A DNA stretch of 64,000 nt from Terribacillus sp. DMT04 (GTDB lineage Bacteria; Bacillota; Bacilli; Bacillales; Amphibacillaceae). The stretch lies in the NCBI RefSeq assembly GCF_019056395.1, contig NZ_CP077639.1, positions 2,606,001 through 2,670,000 on the forward strand, written 5' to 3'. A program made the position numbers and the translations under genes. The notes under the pieces are model-generated. The model was not told the origin of the DNA. It saw only the letters and a program-made list of their open reading frames with translations, and searched no databases. Below, piece after piece: positions 8,475-19,953 of the stretch (position 1 is its first letter; each line of letters starts with the position of its first letter).

Positions 8475-10022
8475 TTAACTTATATAGGAAGTTGCGTCTT
8501 CTTGGAATGCTAGCTGGATAGTGCGGCGCAGCTGCTTTTCAAGGTGTTTTTTCTGCTTTTCCACTTGGTAGCTTTCCGCGCGCCAATCTTCTTTACATGT
8601 AACTGTTAAGATAAGTTCCTCCTCTTCTTGCCGCAAATCAATCGCAGATACGATATTACGCTTTGTCGCATGTAAACTATTTGCTAGTTTAATCACTGCT
8701 CCAAGCAAACGATAATGAGATAGTTCTTCTTCCTGGAACCATGTTTGGAACACTTCTGCATTTCGGTTGTAGAAAGATTTATTTTTGAAAGATGCGAGCA
8801 GCGCTAAAATTATTCGGTCTTTATGCAGCAATCCATCAATTGTACGATTGGCCAGTAAATAAAATGAATGCTGGTTGCCTGATTCTGTATCGATGTACGC
8901 GCCAATGTTGTACACATACGCTGCATATCGCACTAAGAAGATATCGTGGTCCGTTAGCGTTATCAATCCTTGCTTCTCTACAAGCTTCGCCAGCTGCAGT
9001 GCTGTTTCCTGCCGATCTGCTGCCTTGTTCACATCAACCTCAAAATCCTTCGCCAATTCATCAAAGCTGCGCTCGAGCACATCTGTAAACAGTGTCATTT
9101 CTTCTCGGCGATGCAGCACTTCAAACAGCAGTCCATCCCGAAGCCCTTTTCGGCTTAGTACAAAATCACTTGTGCCTACATAATCAAGCAAGCAGCGGAA
9201 CACTTGCATAGCCGGCAAAATAATATCAGCTCGGTCTTTGGACAATCCATCGACTTTTTGCAATTCTGCAAAGCTGAGCGGTGCTATCTCTTCTTCTATG
9301 TTTTCGATATCCTGCTTGGTCATCTTGTATTGATGCAAACCTGCTAATGGATAGCCGACTTCTTCTTGGTGCATTTGCACGACATTTCGCGCGCTGCCTC
9401 CGATGGCGATAACTGGCAGCTGTTTGTTTTCCAGCCACTCCAACGTCCGGAGCTGCTCACAAACATACGCATGAATTTGTCTAAGTTCCTCTTCAGTCGG
9501 CTTTTCTCCAGCTACAAACTGCCGCTTTAATGACAAAGCCCCGAACGGGAAACTATGATAGAAGCGCAATTCTTTATTTTCAAAATATGTGAGTTCTGTA
9601 CTGCCCCCACCGATGTCAATTGTAATCCCATCGCGGAATGGTGTGCTGTTTGTTACTGCCAAATAGCCAAGATAAGCTTCTTCATAGTCAGACAATACTT
9701 TGATACGGAAATCGGTCTTCTGCTCTACTATATCTACTATGTCTTGCTGGTTTTTCGCGTGACGTACAGTCGCTGTCGCAACGCATGTGGTTGTCTCCAA
9801 TTCATAAAAGCGCGTCACTTCTTGAAAACTTTGCAGCGTCTTAATCAGTGTCTTGATTCCGTTCTCATTCAGCACACCCTCTGTATCAAGATAGTTTCTT
9901 AGACGTGCGACAACTTTTACATTTTCTCTTTCTTTAATGCGACCGCTCTTATCCCGTACATACACAACGAGCCGCATCGTGTTCGACCCAATATCAATAA
10001 TGGCGTAATACTTTGTTTTCAT
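8475..10022 (-). CDS. ppx: Exopolyphosphatase, Ppx/GppA family
   Basis: This enzyme removes terminal phosphate from polyphosphate (or from pppGpp in GppA relatives). The actin-like ATPase fold is shown by IDIGSNTMRLVVY near the N-terminus and by the phosphate-binding IDIGGGSTELTYF near residue 130. A C-terminal HD-like region follows from about 310, as in long family members. The preferred start is ATG 10022 (MKTKYYAI), behind GAGGGGA, giving 515 residues; the longer TTG reading has no better site. It is transcribed in the same direction as ppk, an association that lets one locus make and degrade polyphosphate. Confidence 0.93.
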   Translation of the reverse strand: MKTKYYAIIDIGSNTMRLVVYVRDKSGRIKERENVKVVARLRNYLDTEGVLNENGIKTLIKTLQSFQEVTRFYELETTTCVATATVRHAKNQQDIVDIVEQKTDFRIKVLSDYEEAYLGYLAVTNSTPFRDGITIDIGGGSTELTYFENKELRFYHSFPFGALSLKRQFVAGEKPTEEELRQIHAYVCEQLRTLEWLENKQLPVIAIGGSARNVVQMHQEEVGYPLAGLHQYKMTKQDIENIEEEIAPLSFAELQKVDGLSKDRADIILPAMQVFRCLLDYVGTSDFVLSRKGLRDGLLFEVLHRREEMTLFTDVLERSFDELAKDFEVDVNKAADRQETALQLAKLVEKQGLITLTDHDIFLVRYAAYVYNIGAYIDTESGNQHSFYLLANRTIDGLLHKDRIILALLASFKNKSFYNRNAEVFQTWFQEEELSHYRLLGAVIKLANSLHATKRNIVSAIDLRQEEEELILTVTCKEDWRAESYQVEKQKKHLEKQLRRTIQLAFQEDATSYIS

Positions 10023-10091
10023 TCTAAGTCCCCTCACATCTTCAGCCTTTTTCTCCATATTACCCAAAGTAAGCCTTACCTAACATTTTGC

Positions 10092-10126
10092 CTAAAAGAA
10101 AAGCCGCACATGTGTACTTGTGCGAC
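10092..10126 (-). terminator. Terminator after the low-complexity protein gene
   Basis: On the minus strand the stem CGCACA...TGTGCG is followed by GCTTTTCTTTT. It lies just after the stop at 10136. Confidence 0.65.
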
Positions 10127-10135
10127 TGGCAGACA

Positions 10136-10864
10136 TTATCCTACTGCCTTAATTTCCTTTGTCTCTTCTTCTGTTTCTTCGTTTTTCTCTTGATCTGGTT
10201 CAGATGCCGGTTTCTCAGGTTCTGCCTCAGGCTCGGTTGTTTCTTCCTTCACTGGTTCCGGTTCATCTGCTGGTTCCTCTGGTTGCGGTTTTGGTTTTGG
10301 TTTTGGTTTCTTTACTGGCTTCTCTTCGGGCTCTTTTTGCTTTGGCTTTTCTTCAGACTTATATGCTTCCTCTTTATTGCTGGATGAAGACCCACCACTC
10401 GTACTGCCGTTATTGCTGTTTCTGCTATAACTTGATGAACCACTATTTCTATAGCTAGAGGAGCTGCTGCCAGAAGAACTGCTCGATGGAGCTGTGTAAT
10501 TGTATACTGGCGTATCGTCATCAGAATTCGTGCTGTATGTATCGTCTGCTGTTTCTTCTGTCTCGACCATCTCTTCTGTTGTCAAAACATCTTCTTCCGT
10601 ATCAGCCTCTTCTTCAAGCAATTCAGATTCTTCCTCATCTGCAATCAATTCTTTTTGGAGAGCGAATTCACCATCGATATGTTCAATCTTTACTTCTTTT
10701 GGTGCTGTTGATAGTTTCGCCTTCACCGCGAGAGACTGCTCTTTTTGTTCATTCGCTTTTAAAGAGCTGTTCGTAACAGACTTATTTTGTATGTAGAAGA
10801 AAGCGGAGACCGCAACGCCAAGGAAAAGAATGAACGTACCGATTAACAATGTTTCTTTCTTCAC
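10136..10864 (-). CDS. Low-complexity, membrane-anchored surface protein
   Basis: I cannot assign a family. The 242-residue product starts with one hydrophobic helix (about 5-24). An acidic segment follows (Glu-rich, about 75-105), then a Ser/Gly/Asn tract (about 125-165), a Lys-Pro repeat near KPKPKPKP, and a Glu/Pro/Thr-rich tail. Such composition is typical of extended wall-spanning stalks. It has no LPXTG motif and no folded domain that I can see. The GTG start at 10862-10864 overlaps the stop of the VOC gene by 4 bases (GTGA), so the two are translationally coupled. AGGAGG lies nine bases upstream. Confidence 0.72.
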   Translation of the reverse strand: MKKETLLIGTFILFLGVAVSAFFYIQNKSVTNSSLKANEQKEQSLAVKAKLSTAPKEVKIEHIDGEFALQKELIADEEESELLEEEADTEEDVLTTEEMVETEETADDTYSTNSDDDTPVYNYTAPSSSSSGSSSSSYRNSGSSSYSRNSNNGSTSGGSSSSNKEEAYKSEEKPKQKEPEEKPVKKPKPKPKPQPEEPADEPEPVKEETTEPEAEPEKPASEPDQEKNEETEEETKEIKAVG

Positions 10865-11259
10865 TTCGCTTCTCCTCCTTCTTCATACAGCTCAATCGGA
10901 AGTCCATCTGGATCCTGGAAAAAGGTAAATGCTCTCTCCGTGAAAGGATCAATGCGGACCGGCTCTGTTTTGACACCCATTGCTTCCAGACGTGCTGCCT
11001 CTTGCTCGACATCATGAACGGTAAAAGCTAGATGTCTGAGACCAGTTGCCTCCGGATAGCTTTGCCGGGCGGGTGGATTCGGGAAGGAAAATAACTCAAT
11101 CACATAAGTATCTCCCAATGCGAGATCTAATTTATAAGAATCTCTTTCTTTCCGATAAACTTCTCTAATACATTCCAACCCTAATATCTCTGTATAAAAA
11201 CGCTTGGATTCTGCGTAATCCGAACAAATAATTGCAATATGATGCACAGCTTGCAGCAC
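10861..11259 (-). CDS. VOC-family metalloprotein, YaeR/GloA2-like
   Basis: The protein belongs to the glyoxalase/dioxygenase (VOC) superfamily and closely resembles E. coli YaeR (GloA2). Two beta-alpha-beta-beta-beta modules supply the likely metal ligands: His about 7 (AVHHIAI), Glu about 55 (VIELFSFP), His about 76 (LRHLAF) and Glu about 123 (PIELYE). The exact substrate of YaeR-type proteins is unsettled. I place the start at GTG 11257-11259 because AAGGAGG lies seven bases upstream, giving 132 residues, which matches the family; the longer reading adds an unlikely N-terminal tail. It is followed by the overlapping anchored-protein gene. Confidence 0.88.
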   Translation of the reverse strand: MLQAVHHIAIICSDYAESKRFYTEILGLECIREVYRKERDSYKLDLALGDTYVIELFSFPNPPARQSYPEATGLRHLAFTVHDVEQEAARLEAMGVKTEPVRIDPFTERAFTFFQDPDGLPIELYEEGGEAK

Positions 11260-11349
11260 AGCGCTGCCTCCTTCCGACATTTCCATTTCTTCCATTCTAC
11301 TACAAAAACTTCCTCTAATCAGCATATTCCGCAAAAGATATGCGCAACT

Positions 11350-13887
11350 TTACAATATCTCAGAATAATCTAAACCTGCTGCAATTTCCTTTGCCTGTTT
11401 GCGATTTTTAACCCCAAGTTTATCGTAAATACGATGGAAGTAAACCTTCACTGTGCCAAGTGATAATGTCAGCTCTTGTGCTATCTCATTGTTACGTTTT
11501 CCTAACTGCAGCTGATAAACAAGCTGCAATTCTCGTTTTGTCAGCTTACTTTGCAGCCGTTGATTTTGCGTGTCGTTTGACCAGTAGGCAAGAATTTGTT
11601 CGATGTATTTGATTTGTTTTTTTGGTATTTCTTCTAATCGGATCAGCTCTTCAATCATGTCTCGTACTGTTTCTCCGCCTAGCCAGTACGTACGCAAATA
11701 TTTAGAATCCACACTAAGTCGCAACGCTTGTTTGAGTGATGCGAAAGCTGCTTCTTTATCTTCTGTATACAACAACACAGCCTGTGTAACAAGCAGGTCA
11801 ATTTCCACGCTTATCCGCCCTCCAAATTTTACGAAAGGCATCAACTTTTTGATGTAACGAAGCGCAGTTTCCCTTTCATCTAATGCCGCATAAGCATGGA
11901 CAAGGGTGACATATTCATACAAGCTTTTCTGTTGGACCGGCAGCTCTTGGAGTACAAATAACGACAGCCAATTTCTTATTCTGTTTTCATCTTTTTGCTG
12001 AATAGCAATCTGGATACGCGCAGCTTCTGCTTTTTTAAACCAATCGGACGGCGCATTGCTCGTTGTAAGCATATCTTTTAGTGCATGCAGTGTCGCTTTT
12101 GCTGCTTGTGCATTTCCTTGCTGCTCTATCTCCAAACGCGCCTTTAATAGATAAACAGGAACGAGCAAACCTGGAAGGCCAAACAAGTCCGCAATCATGA
12201 GTGCAACATCCAAGTGACGCTTTGCTTTTCCGGGTTGCCCCCATTCATACGCAATCTCCGCTAAACAGATATTGTAGTATCCGCTGAATACAGATTCTTT
12301 TGTGATTTTTGGTGCTAAGCTTTCAAATAGACGATAAACAGAACGCAAGTCCCCTCCACCGCCAATGGTAGAATGCAAGATCGTCGCGTCATGACGATTG
12401 TAATCAAACGAATGAGAGAAATATCTGCTCGTAATCGGGCTATACACAAGTGCCTTATTGGCATTGTTAAGTGTACTCTTCGCATCATCCTGCAGTATCG
12501 AAATGAACGTCTTCAATGTATACACATCGGTGAAATATCGCTTCTCTTCCTCTTCCGTCAGCTGCAGTTCCCGACGGAGCAGCTGCTCCTCCATCATATG
12601 TGCTTGCCGCTCAGCCAGCTCTGGCTGAAAACGGAAGCAAACGACCCATCCATAAATGATGCCAAGCTCCAGCTGATACATATACTTGCGCGGAAGTATG
12701 CTGATCCATTCCTGCAGCTGCGCTATACGACCTTCTTGCAGAAGACTAGGAGCCGCTTTAATTATCAACCGCTTCAGCAGTTCCTGATCACCAGCCTTTG
12801 AGGCATAATGAATGGCCATAACCAATGTCTGCTGTGTTTCATACCAGTCACTTGCCCGTTTATAAAGTTCCTTGACATCAATAAGATCTTGCATATCAAG
12901 CATCTCTCTTAAATAGTTGCGTAGATGCCTATTTAAGCTAAACCAACCCGTTCCTTCTTGTCCCTCAACGAGGAGTCCTTGTGTCTTCAATCGTCTAATG
13001 ATGACACGCCCGCGCCTTGTACCTGCAAGGTGATCACACAAGCGAATATGCATTGTATTGAGCACAGCAGAACAAAGCAAATAATGCTGCTCATTTTCCG
13101 ATAAACTATACACAATTTCCTGAATCAGCTGACGTGCTACCGTCACATTAGAAAATTGTAAATCAGTGTAATCTTCACGCAGATGCTCATACATGTGAAC
13201 TAACTGCAGCCCCGCAGGCCAGCCTTTTGTCTGCTGCATGATGTTCGCTACTTCCTCTTCAGATGGCTCTCGGTGAAGATAGGTTACGATATAATGCTGC
13301 AATTCTTCTGTAGTGAAAACAAGATCTTGCTTGGTAATTTGCAGTACTTGCTGATGACGCAGCAGTCGCTTGAGTGATACCCCTGAAAAAGACTGTCCCG
13401 AGACAATGATATGATATGTATCTGGCATCTCTTCAATAAAAGTGATTAATTCATCTAACTCTGAGGAATCTGTCATCAGATGAAAGTCATCAATGATTAG
13501 TGCACCACTCTCTTGATACGTACGAAGACACGCACAAAGCGTCGCAATGAAATGGGTTGGCGAAAAGGAGGTGCTCTGGATAATATCCAGTAAGTTTATT
13601 CGTTCTTGTTCCGGCAAACCCGGCATATGTACAATTACTTTCTTCCAAAAGGCGACGCGCTGAATATCTTCTTCTCCTAAGCTGACCCACCCTACATCTA
13701 AATTGGTCTTGGCCGCCCATTCCTTTAAAATCGTCGTCTTGCCATATCCGGAAGGAGCAGTCACCGTTGTCAGCTTACAAGTTTCAAGATTGTTCCATAC
13801 ACTGTCAGGCTTAATCCGTTCAATGTGCATCCGTCCAATAGCGCCTGTGTGTGCCATTTGATTCCAAGTAGATTTTCGTTCCGTCAT
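11350..13887 (-). CDS. MalT-like LuxR-family transcriptional regulator with ATPase domain
   Basis: This is a large signal-transducing ATPase regulator of the MalT/LAL class, about 845 residues. A Walker A motif, APSGYGKTT, is at about residue 46, and a Walker B-like ALIIDDFH near 135. A long helical, TPR-like middle region follows. The C-terminal LuxR helix-turn-helix (LTKRELQLVYQL through GTVKVYFHRIYDKLGVKNR) binds DNA. Family members bind an inducer and ATP before activating transcription. ATG 13887 is nine bases from AGAAGG; ATG 13893 is an alternative. Targets are not evident; the VOC gene 90 bases downstream is a candidate. Confidence 0.88.
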   Translation of the reverse strand: MTERKSTWNQMAHTGAIGRMHIERIKPDSVWNNLETCKLTTVTAPSGYGKTTILKEWAAKTNLDVGWVSLGEEDIQRVAFWKKVIVHMPGLPEQERINLLDIIQSTSFSPTHFIATLCACLRTYQESGALIIDDFHLMTDSSELDELITFIEEMPDTYHIIVSGQSFSGVSLKRLLRHQQVLQITKQDLVFTTEELQHYIVTYLHREPSEEEVANIMQQTKGWPAGLQLVHMYEHLREDYTDLQFSNVTVARQLIQEIVYSLSENEQHYLLCSAVLNTMHIRLCDHLAGTRRGRVIIRRLKTQGLLVEGQEGTGWFSLNRHLRNYLREMLDMQDLIDVKELYKRASDWYETQQTLVMAIHYASKAGDQELLKRLIIKAAPSLLQEGRIAQLQEWISILPRKYMYQLELGIIYGWVVCFRFQPELAERQAHMMEEQLLRRELQLTEEEEKRYFTDVYTLKTFISILQDDAKSTLNNANKALVYSPITSRYFSHSFDYNRHDATILHSTIGGGGDLRSVYRLFESLAPKITKESVFSGYYNICLAEIAYEWGQPGKAKRHLDVALMIADLFGLPGLLVPVYLLKARLEIEQQGNAQAAKATLHALKDMLTTSNAPSDWFKKAEAARIQIAIQQKDENRIRNWLSLFVLQELPVQQKSLYEYVTLVHAYAALDERETALRYIKKLMPFVKFGGRISVEIDLLVTQAVLLYTEDKEAAFASLKQALRLSVDSKYLRTYWLGGETVRDMIEELIRLEEIPKKQIKYIEQILAYWSNDTQNQRLQSKLTKRELQLVYQLQLGKRNNEIAQELTLSLGTVKVYFHRIYDKLGVKNRKQAKEIAAGLDYSEIL

Positions 13888-14011
13888 CGCCATCAACCTT
13901 CTTCATCATAGTTACATTAATTATAGCAAAACTTGTAGAATTTTGTGGTACAATCTAGCACTTTTGTATCTATAATTACATATATTAATAGTATATTGGT
14001 TGCACTTCCAA

Positions 14012-14050
14012 TAAAATCAAAAACACCTTGCCGCTAATGCAGCAAGGTGT
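14012..14050 (-). terminator. Terminator of the beta-glucosidase operon
   Basis: On the minus strand the stem ACACCTTGC/GCAAGGTGT is followed by TTTTTGATTTT, directly after the stop at 14056. Confidence 0.88.
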
Positions 14051-14055
14051 AGGTA

Positions 14056-16378
<2,323 letters not shown>

Positions 16379-16425
16379 GAGCGCACCTCCGGCTCTGTTC
16401 TGTTAGAAATTGTGCATCTTCATGG

Positions 16426-16444
16426 TATAATGATACCGATTACA
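16426..16444. promoter_or_regulatory. cre site overlapping a -10 hexamer and a small dyad
   Basis: On the minus strand 16444-16431 reads TGTAATCGGTATCA, a full match to the cre consensus TGWAANCGNTNWCA. GGTAT-N4-ATACC forms a dyad across it. On the plus strand TATAAT (16426-16431) is a plausible -10 for the AraC gene. The site lies between the divergent genes, so CcpA could control both. Confidence 0.75.
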
Positions 16445-16508
16445 TTTCTGGTATTTTCTTTCGTTTTTTTGTAGTTATTTTTCATTTTCTGTCATGGAGG
16501 TTATAGCG

Positions 16509-17504
16509 ATGGTAAACGAATATAGCGTTGTCATGCGGCTGCTTCAAGAAGCATATCCGATACATATTGTTTATGAGCAAACACAAACATGCGCTTCTCC
16601 TTGCTTGATGAAGGACAAGTTTGGTTATACTTTCTTGCTTCCACTTTTGCAAGATGGAGAAGTAACAGGTACTTTGCGGCTCACAATGGCCAATGGGCAG
16701 GACGTTACAGGTGACACCTTAACGGCGATTGGCTCCGTTGCGTATTACATGTTCTATCAACGTGAACTCGATCGCAGCAAATTACATGCACAACCGGACG
16801 ATCAGCCACTTGTTCAAGCTGCAGAGAATAGACAGAATGTAACGTATCACCACTATCCTTATATGGAGGAGAAAGTCTTTGCGTGTATTCGAGCAGGCCG
16901 GCCGGATTTAGTGCGAGAACAGCTTGATCATTTTCCAGAAGGATTACAAGGAAAGCTTGCCAGACAAAATGAATTACGCAGCCAAAAGAACTTAGCGATT
17001 ACAGTGATTACATTAGCGACGAGAGCTGCTATTGACGCAGCTCTGCCATCTGAACTTGCATTTACGATGAGTGATATGTATATCCAGCAAATTGAGGACC
17101 AAAAAACGAGTGCCTCTATTATAAATCTGGAAATAGAAGCGATGTGCACGTTCGCGGCAAGAGTGCGTGAACGAAAAGCAGGCGCTTATTCCCGAAAGAT
17201 TGCTCATTGTATCCACTACATGTATCAAAACATTTACGAAACACTTAACCTAGAGCAGCTAGCAGATATGCTGCAAATGAATGCAACATACTTATCGTCC
17301 TGCTTCAAACGAGAAGTGGGCATGCCAATACGCACTTATATTCAGCAGCTGCGGATTGAAGAAGCAAAGCTACTGTTGCGATTAACAGATCATCAGCTGC
17401 TTTACATCGGTTCACTGCTTCATTTTCATGACCAAAGCTATTTCACAAAAGTATTCAAAAAACATACTGGTCTTACACCGCGGCAATACCGGGAGCAGAC
17501 ATAA
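16509..17504 (+). CDS. AraC-family transcriptional regulator
   Basis: The 331-residue protein ends in a two-helix-turn-helix AraC DNA-binding domain at about 225-330 (NLEQLADMLQMNATYLSSCF; SYFTKVFKKHTGLTPRQYR). The N-terminal 200 residues are an effector domain that I cannot name; it contains two Cys in CASPC near residue 33. The start is ATG 16509, since the ATG at 16494 is part of the ATGGAGG ribosome site. It is divergent from the kinase/phospho-glucosidase operon and is therefore the likely local regulator of beta-glucoside use. Confidence 0.88.
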   Translation: MVNEYSVVMRLLQEAYPIHIVYEQTQTCASPCLMKDKFGYTFLLPLLQDGEVTGTLRLTMANGQDVTGDTLTAIGSVAYYMFYQRELDRSKLHAQPDDQPLVQAAENRQNVTYHHYPYMEEKVFACIRAGRPDLVREQLDHFPEGLQGKLARQNELRSQKNLAITVITLATRAAIDAALPSELAFTMSDMYIQQIEDQKTSASIINLEIEAMCTFAARVRERKAGAYSRKIAHCIHYMYQNIYETLNLEQLADMLQMNATYLSSCFKREVGMPIRTYIQQLRIEEAKLLLRLTDHQLLYIGSLLHFHDQSYFTKVFKKHTGLTPRQYREQT

Positions 17505-17532
17505 AAAAATGCCGACAGCAGGAGCTGTCGGC
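17502..17532 (-). terminator. Terminator of ugd
   Basis: GCCGACAGC/GCTGTCGGC forms a perfect 9-bp stem. Seven T follow on the minus strand, after the ugd stop at 17542. The plus strand has no T run. Confidence 0.88.
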
Positions 17533-17541
17533 TTATCCATG

Positions 17542-18885
17542 TTAGTTTGCTGGCTGATTGGACTTGCCTGCACGAATGACAGACGGACGTCCAATCGAGT
17601 AATAATCAATATTCGCTGTTTCTACATAGCTGAGCGGGTAGCAGTTGCGGCCGTCAATGACGATCGGCTGCTTCATTTTTTGTTCGAAAACAGTTAGCGG
17701 AAGATCTTTGAATTCATCCCACTCTGTGACGATGAACGCAACATCTGCATTCTGCAGTGCTTCTTCTGTAGATGCAGCATAATGAACAGATTCTGGAAGC
17801 AGACGTTTGGCATTGTCCATGGCGATCGGATCAAATGCCGAAATGTTTGCGCCAAGGTCTGCCAATTTATGCGCCAAAACGATACTTGCTGATTCACGCA
17901 TATCATCTGTGTTCGGTTTGAATGCTAAGCCAAGCATTGCTACATTCTTGCCTTCCAAACCGCCGCGAACGACCATTTGTGCGATATCAAGCGGAAGCTG
18001 CTGCTGCTTGTTGTTAACATTGATTACAGATTCCAGCAAATCAAATTTGTGATTCACACCGCCGGCAATCTGGATAAGTGCTTTCGTATCTTTCGGGAAA
18101 CAAGAACCGCCGTAGCCAATTCCTGCATTCAAGAACTTATCACCAATCCGTTTGTCCATTCCCATCCCTGCAGCTACATCTTCAATATTCGCACCAAGCT
18201 TGCCGCAAATGGTACCAATTTCGTTGATAAAACTAATCTTTGCCGCCAAGAAAGCATTGGAAGCATATTTGATCATCTCCGCACTCTCGATATCGGTACG
18301 GAATACAGGTACGCCGAATGGTTTGTTGATTGTTTCAATTAATTCAGCTGCTTCTGCTGATTCCGCTCCAATTACGATACGGTCTCCGTTATATGTATCA
18401 TAAACAGCAGAACCTTCCCGAAGGAATTCAGGATTGGAAACGACTTCGATTGCTACATCACGATCAAGCGCTTCGGTAATCCAATGCTTCACAAGTTTAT
18501 TTGTGCCAACAGGTACCGTACTCTTTGTAACAACAACTGCTCCTTGATCTGATACATTGGCAGCAATATCTCTTGCTACTTGCTGTACAAAGTCAAGATT
18601 CGCAGAACCGTCTGCTCGTTCTGGCGTGCCTACCGCAATATAGATAGCCTCTGCATCCCGGAAAGCGATGCTGTGATCTGTTGTGAAATGAAGATTGCCT
18701 TTATCAATATTTTTAGTCATAAGTTCGGAAAGGCCAGGCTCATAAATAGGAGATTTACCCTGGTTCATTTTAGCTACTTTCGTCTCATCGATATCCACAC
18801 ATGTTACATCATGACCAATATCTGATAACGCCACTCCTGTAACTAAACCTACATATCCTGTTCCAACAATTGCAATTTTCTTCAT
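17542..18885 (-). CDS. ugd: UDP-glucose 6-dehydrogenase
   Basis: This cytosolic enzyme oxidises UDP-glucose to UDP-glucuronate in two NAD-dependent steps. The 447-residue product has the Rossmann signature IVGTGYVGLVTG at 6-17, the middle-domain STVPVGT near 122, and the catalytic Cys at about 262 in GYGGSCFPKDT. In Bacillus the homologue TuaD supplies teichuronic acid, and others supply capsules. Here it could feed the exopolysaccharide cluster 20 kb away. It is a single gene with its own terminator. The start ATG follows GAAAGGATCG. Confidence 0.95.
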   Translation of the reverse strand: MKKIAIVGTGYVGLVTGVALSDIGHDVTCVDIDETKVAKMNQGKSPIYEPGLSELMTKNIDKGNLHFTTDHSIAFRDAEAIYIAVGTPERADGSANLDFVQQVARDIAANVSDQGAVVVTKSTVPVGTNKLVKHWITEALDRDVAIEVVSNPEFLREGSAVYDTYNGDRIVIGAESAEAAELIETINKPFGVPVFRTDIESAEMIKYASNAFLAAKISFINEIGTICGKLGANIEDVAAGMGMDKRIGDKFLNAGIGYGGSCFPKDTKALIQIAGGVNHKFDLLESVINVNNKQQQLPLDIAQMVVRGGLEGKNVAMLGLAFKPNTDDMRESASIVLAHKLADLGANISAFDPIAMDNAKRLLPESVHYAASTEEALQNADVAFIVTEWDEFKDLPLTVFEQKMKQPIVIDGRNCYPLSYVETANIDYYSIGRPSVIRAGKSNQPAN

Positions 18886-19047
18886 TTATACGATCCTTTC
18901 TTATTTCCAAAGTGAATAAACACTTCTACTAAGCTATGTTCTACAGCTAATTTTTTTGAAATGATAATGTTAATAGTTTACTATAAATTATCCAGTTTGC
19001 GGTCATAATTCACGAGATTTTTTCATTAAATTTACATATTTAACAAT

Positions 19048-19080
19048 AAGGAAAGGGTGCATCAGCGCACCCTTTCCTTA
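19048..19080. terminator. Terminator of the sigma-like gene
   Basis: GGAAAGGGTGC/GCACCCTTTCC is a perfect 11-bp stem abutting the stop at 19081. Flanking T residues occur on both sides. Confidence 0.85.
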
Positions 19081-19599
19081 TTATTTCTTATTCTTACATT
19101 CCAATATAAACGGCTGTTCCTTGAGTTTGCGTTTCACTTCACGCCCCCAATTCTTCACAGCATCAACTGTCGTGTTCTCAATACGAGCAATTTCTTTTAT
19201 TGGCAGCTTACGCTCGAACCGCCAGTATACATATTTATACTGCTTATCAGTTAATGTACGTTTGACGTTTTGCCAGAATTCCTCTTTCTCCAGAAAATCC
19301 AATTCTTGCTGAATGGCTGCTTGGGTGTGGGCTTCATTAATAATGAGGTCTGTCTTTTCTTGTTCGCGGATGATTTTTCTGAGGTAGTCAATCAATCGAT
19401 AGCGGATCATTCTGCTTACATAGGAGTTAAAATTGCCTTTCGTCTCATCATATCCTTTACAGGCGAGGAATAAAGCCATAATACCTTCTGATAAAAACTC
19501 ATCATGCGGATCTCGCACTCGCATTCGGTGGATGTGGTAGTGAATCATGTTTTTGTACTGGTCAAGAATTGCGTCAAAATCTTTACTTCGGATATCCAT
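19081..19599 (-). CDS. Sigma-70 family RNA polymerase sigma factor-like protein
   Basis: The small protein (172 residues) has a region 2-like core, LSEGIMALFLACKGYDETKG followed by FNSYVSRMIRYRLIDYLRK, at about 35-80. It also has a region 4 helix-turn-helix (LTDKQYKYVYWRFERKLPIKEIA through TVDAVKNWGREVKRKLKE) at about 115-160. This fits small alternative sigma factors of Firmicutes, some of which act in competence or stress. The start is taken as ATG 19599 with AAGGAG upstream; GTG 19611 overlaps that ribosome site. There is no adjacent anti-sigma gene, so its signal is unknown. Confidence 0.82.
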   Translation of the reverse strand: MDIRSKDFDAILDQYKNMIHYHIHRMRVRDPHDEFLSEGIMALFLACKGYDETKGNFNSYVSRMIRYRLIDYLRKIIREQEKTDLIINEAHTQAAIQQELDFLEKEEFWQNVKRTLTDKQYKYVYWRFERKLPIKEIARIENTTVDAVKNWGREVKRKLKEQPFILECKNKK

Positions 19600-19953
19600 T
19601 GTTTCATCCACTCCTTAAATTCTTATTAGGTAAAACAGCTTATGAATGACGCCCCTCCTTTTCCTTGTTTTAGGACTTTTTGTTCATCCACAGCTATTCT
19701 GTCTTATAATCGATTTTTTTGCAAGAAAAGGGCGGATTTACCAATTTCGACATTACGAAGCAAAAACAGGCTATTTTTACAGTTTCTTAACTGCAGGATT
19801 TGTCGTCTGAAAGCGAAACAAAAAGAAAACACGCGTTTTCCATTAAGAAAGGCGTGTTTTAGCGGGCATATTAATATTTTGTAAAATAAAAACTTGGACT
19901 AGCTTTCTTGGTCGCTGAATAGGCTGTATAAGTCAGCCAAAAGGAGGCCAAGC
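19600..19953. other. Intergenic region with an unassigned hairpin
   Basis: About 350 bases lie between divergent genes. It includes an AAAACACGC/GCGTGTTTT hairpin at 19826-19860 that follows no gene on either strand. The short plus-strand frame at 19642-19884 has no ribosome site and lacks protein-like composition. Confidence 0.5.

Noticed and set aside
10500..10796. A Ser-rich plus-strand frame
   Set aside because: It is a shadow of the Glu-rich part of the minus-strand anchored protein.
19031..19045. TTTACA and TTAACA near ugd as a PhoP box
   Set aside because: The spacing is 3 bases, the site is about 150 bases from the start and it overlaps the flank of another gene's terminator.
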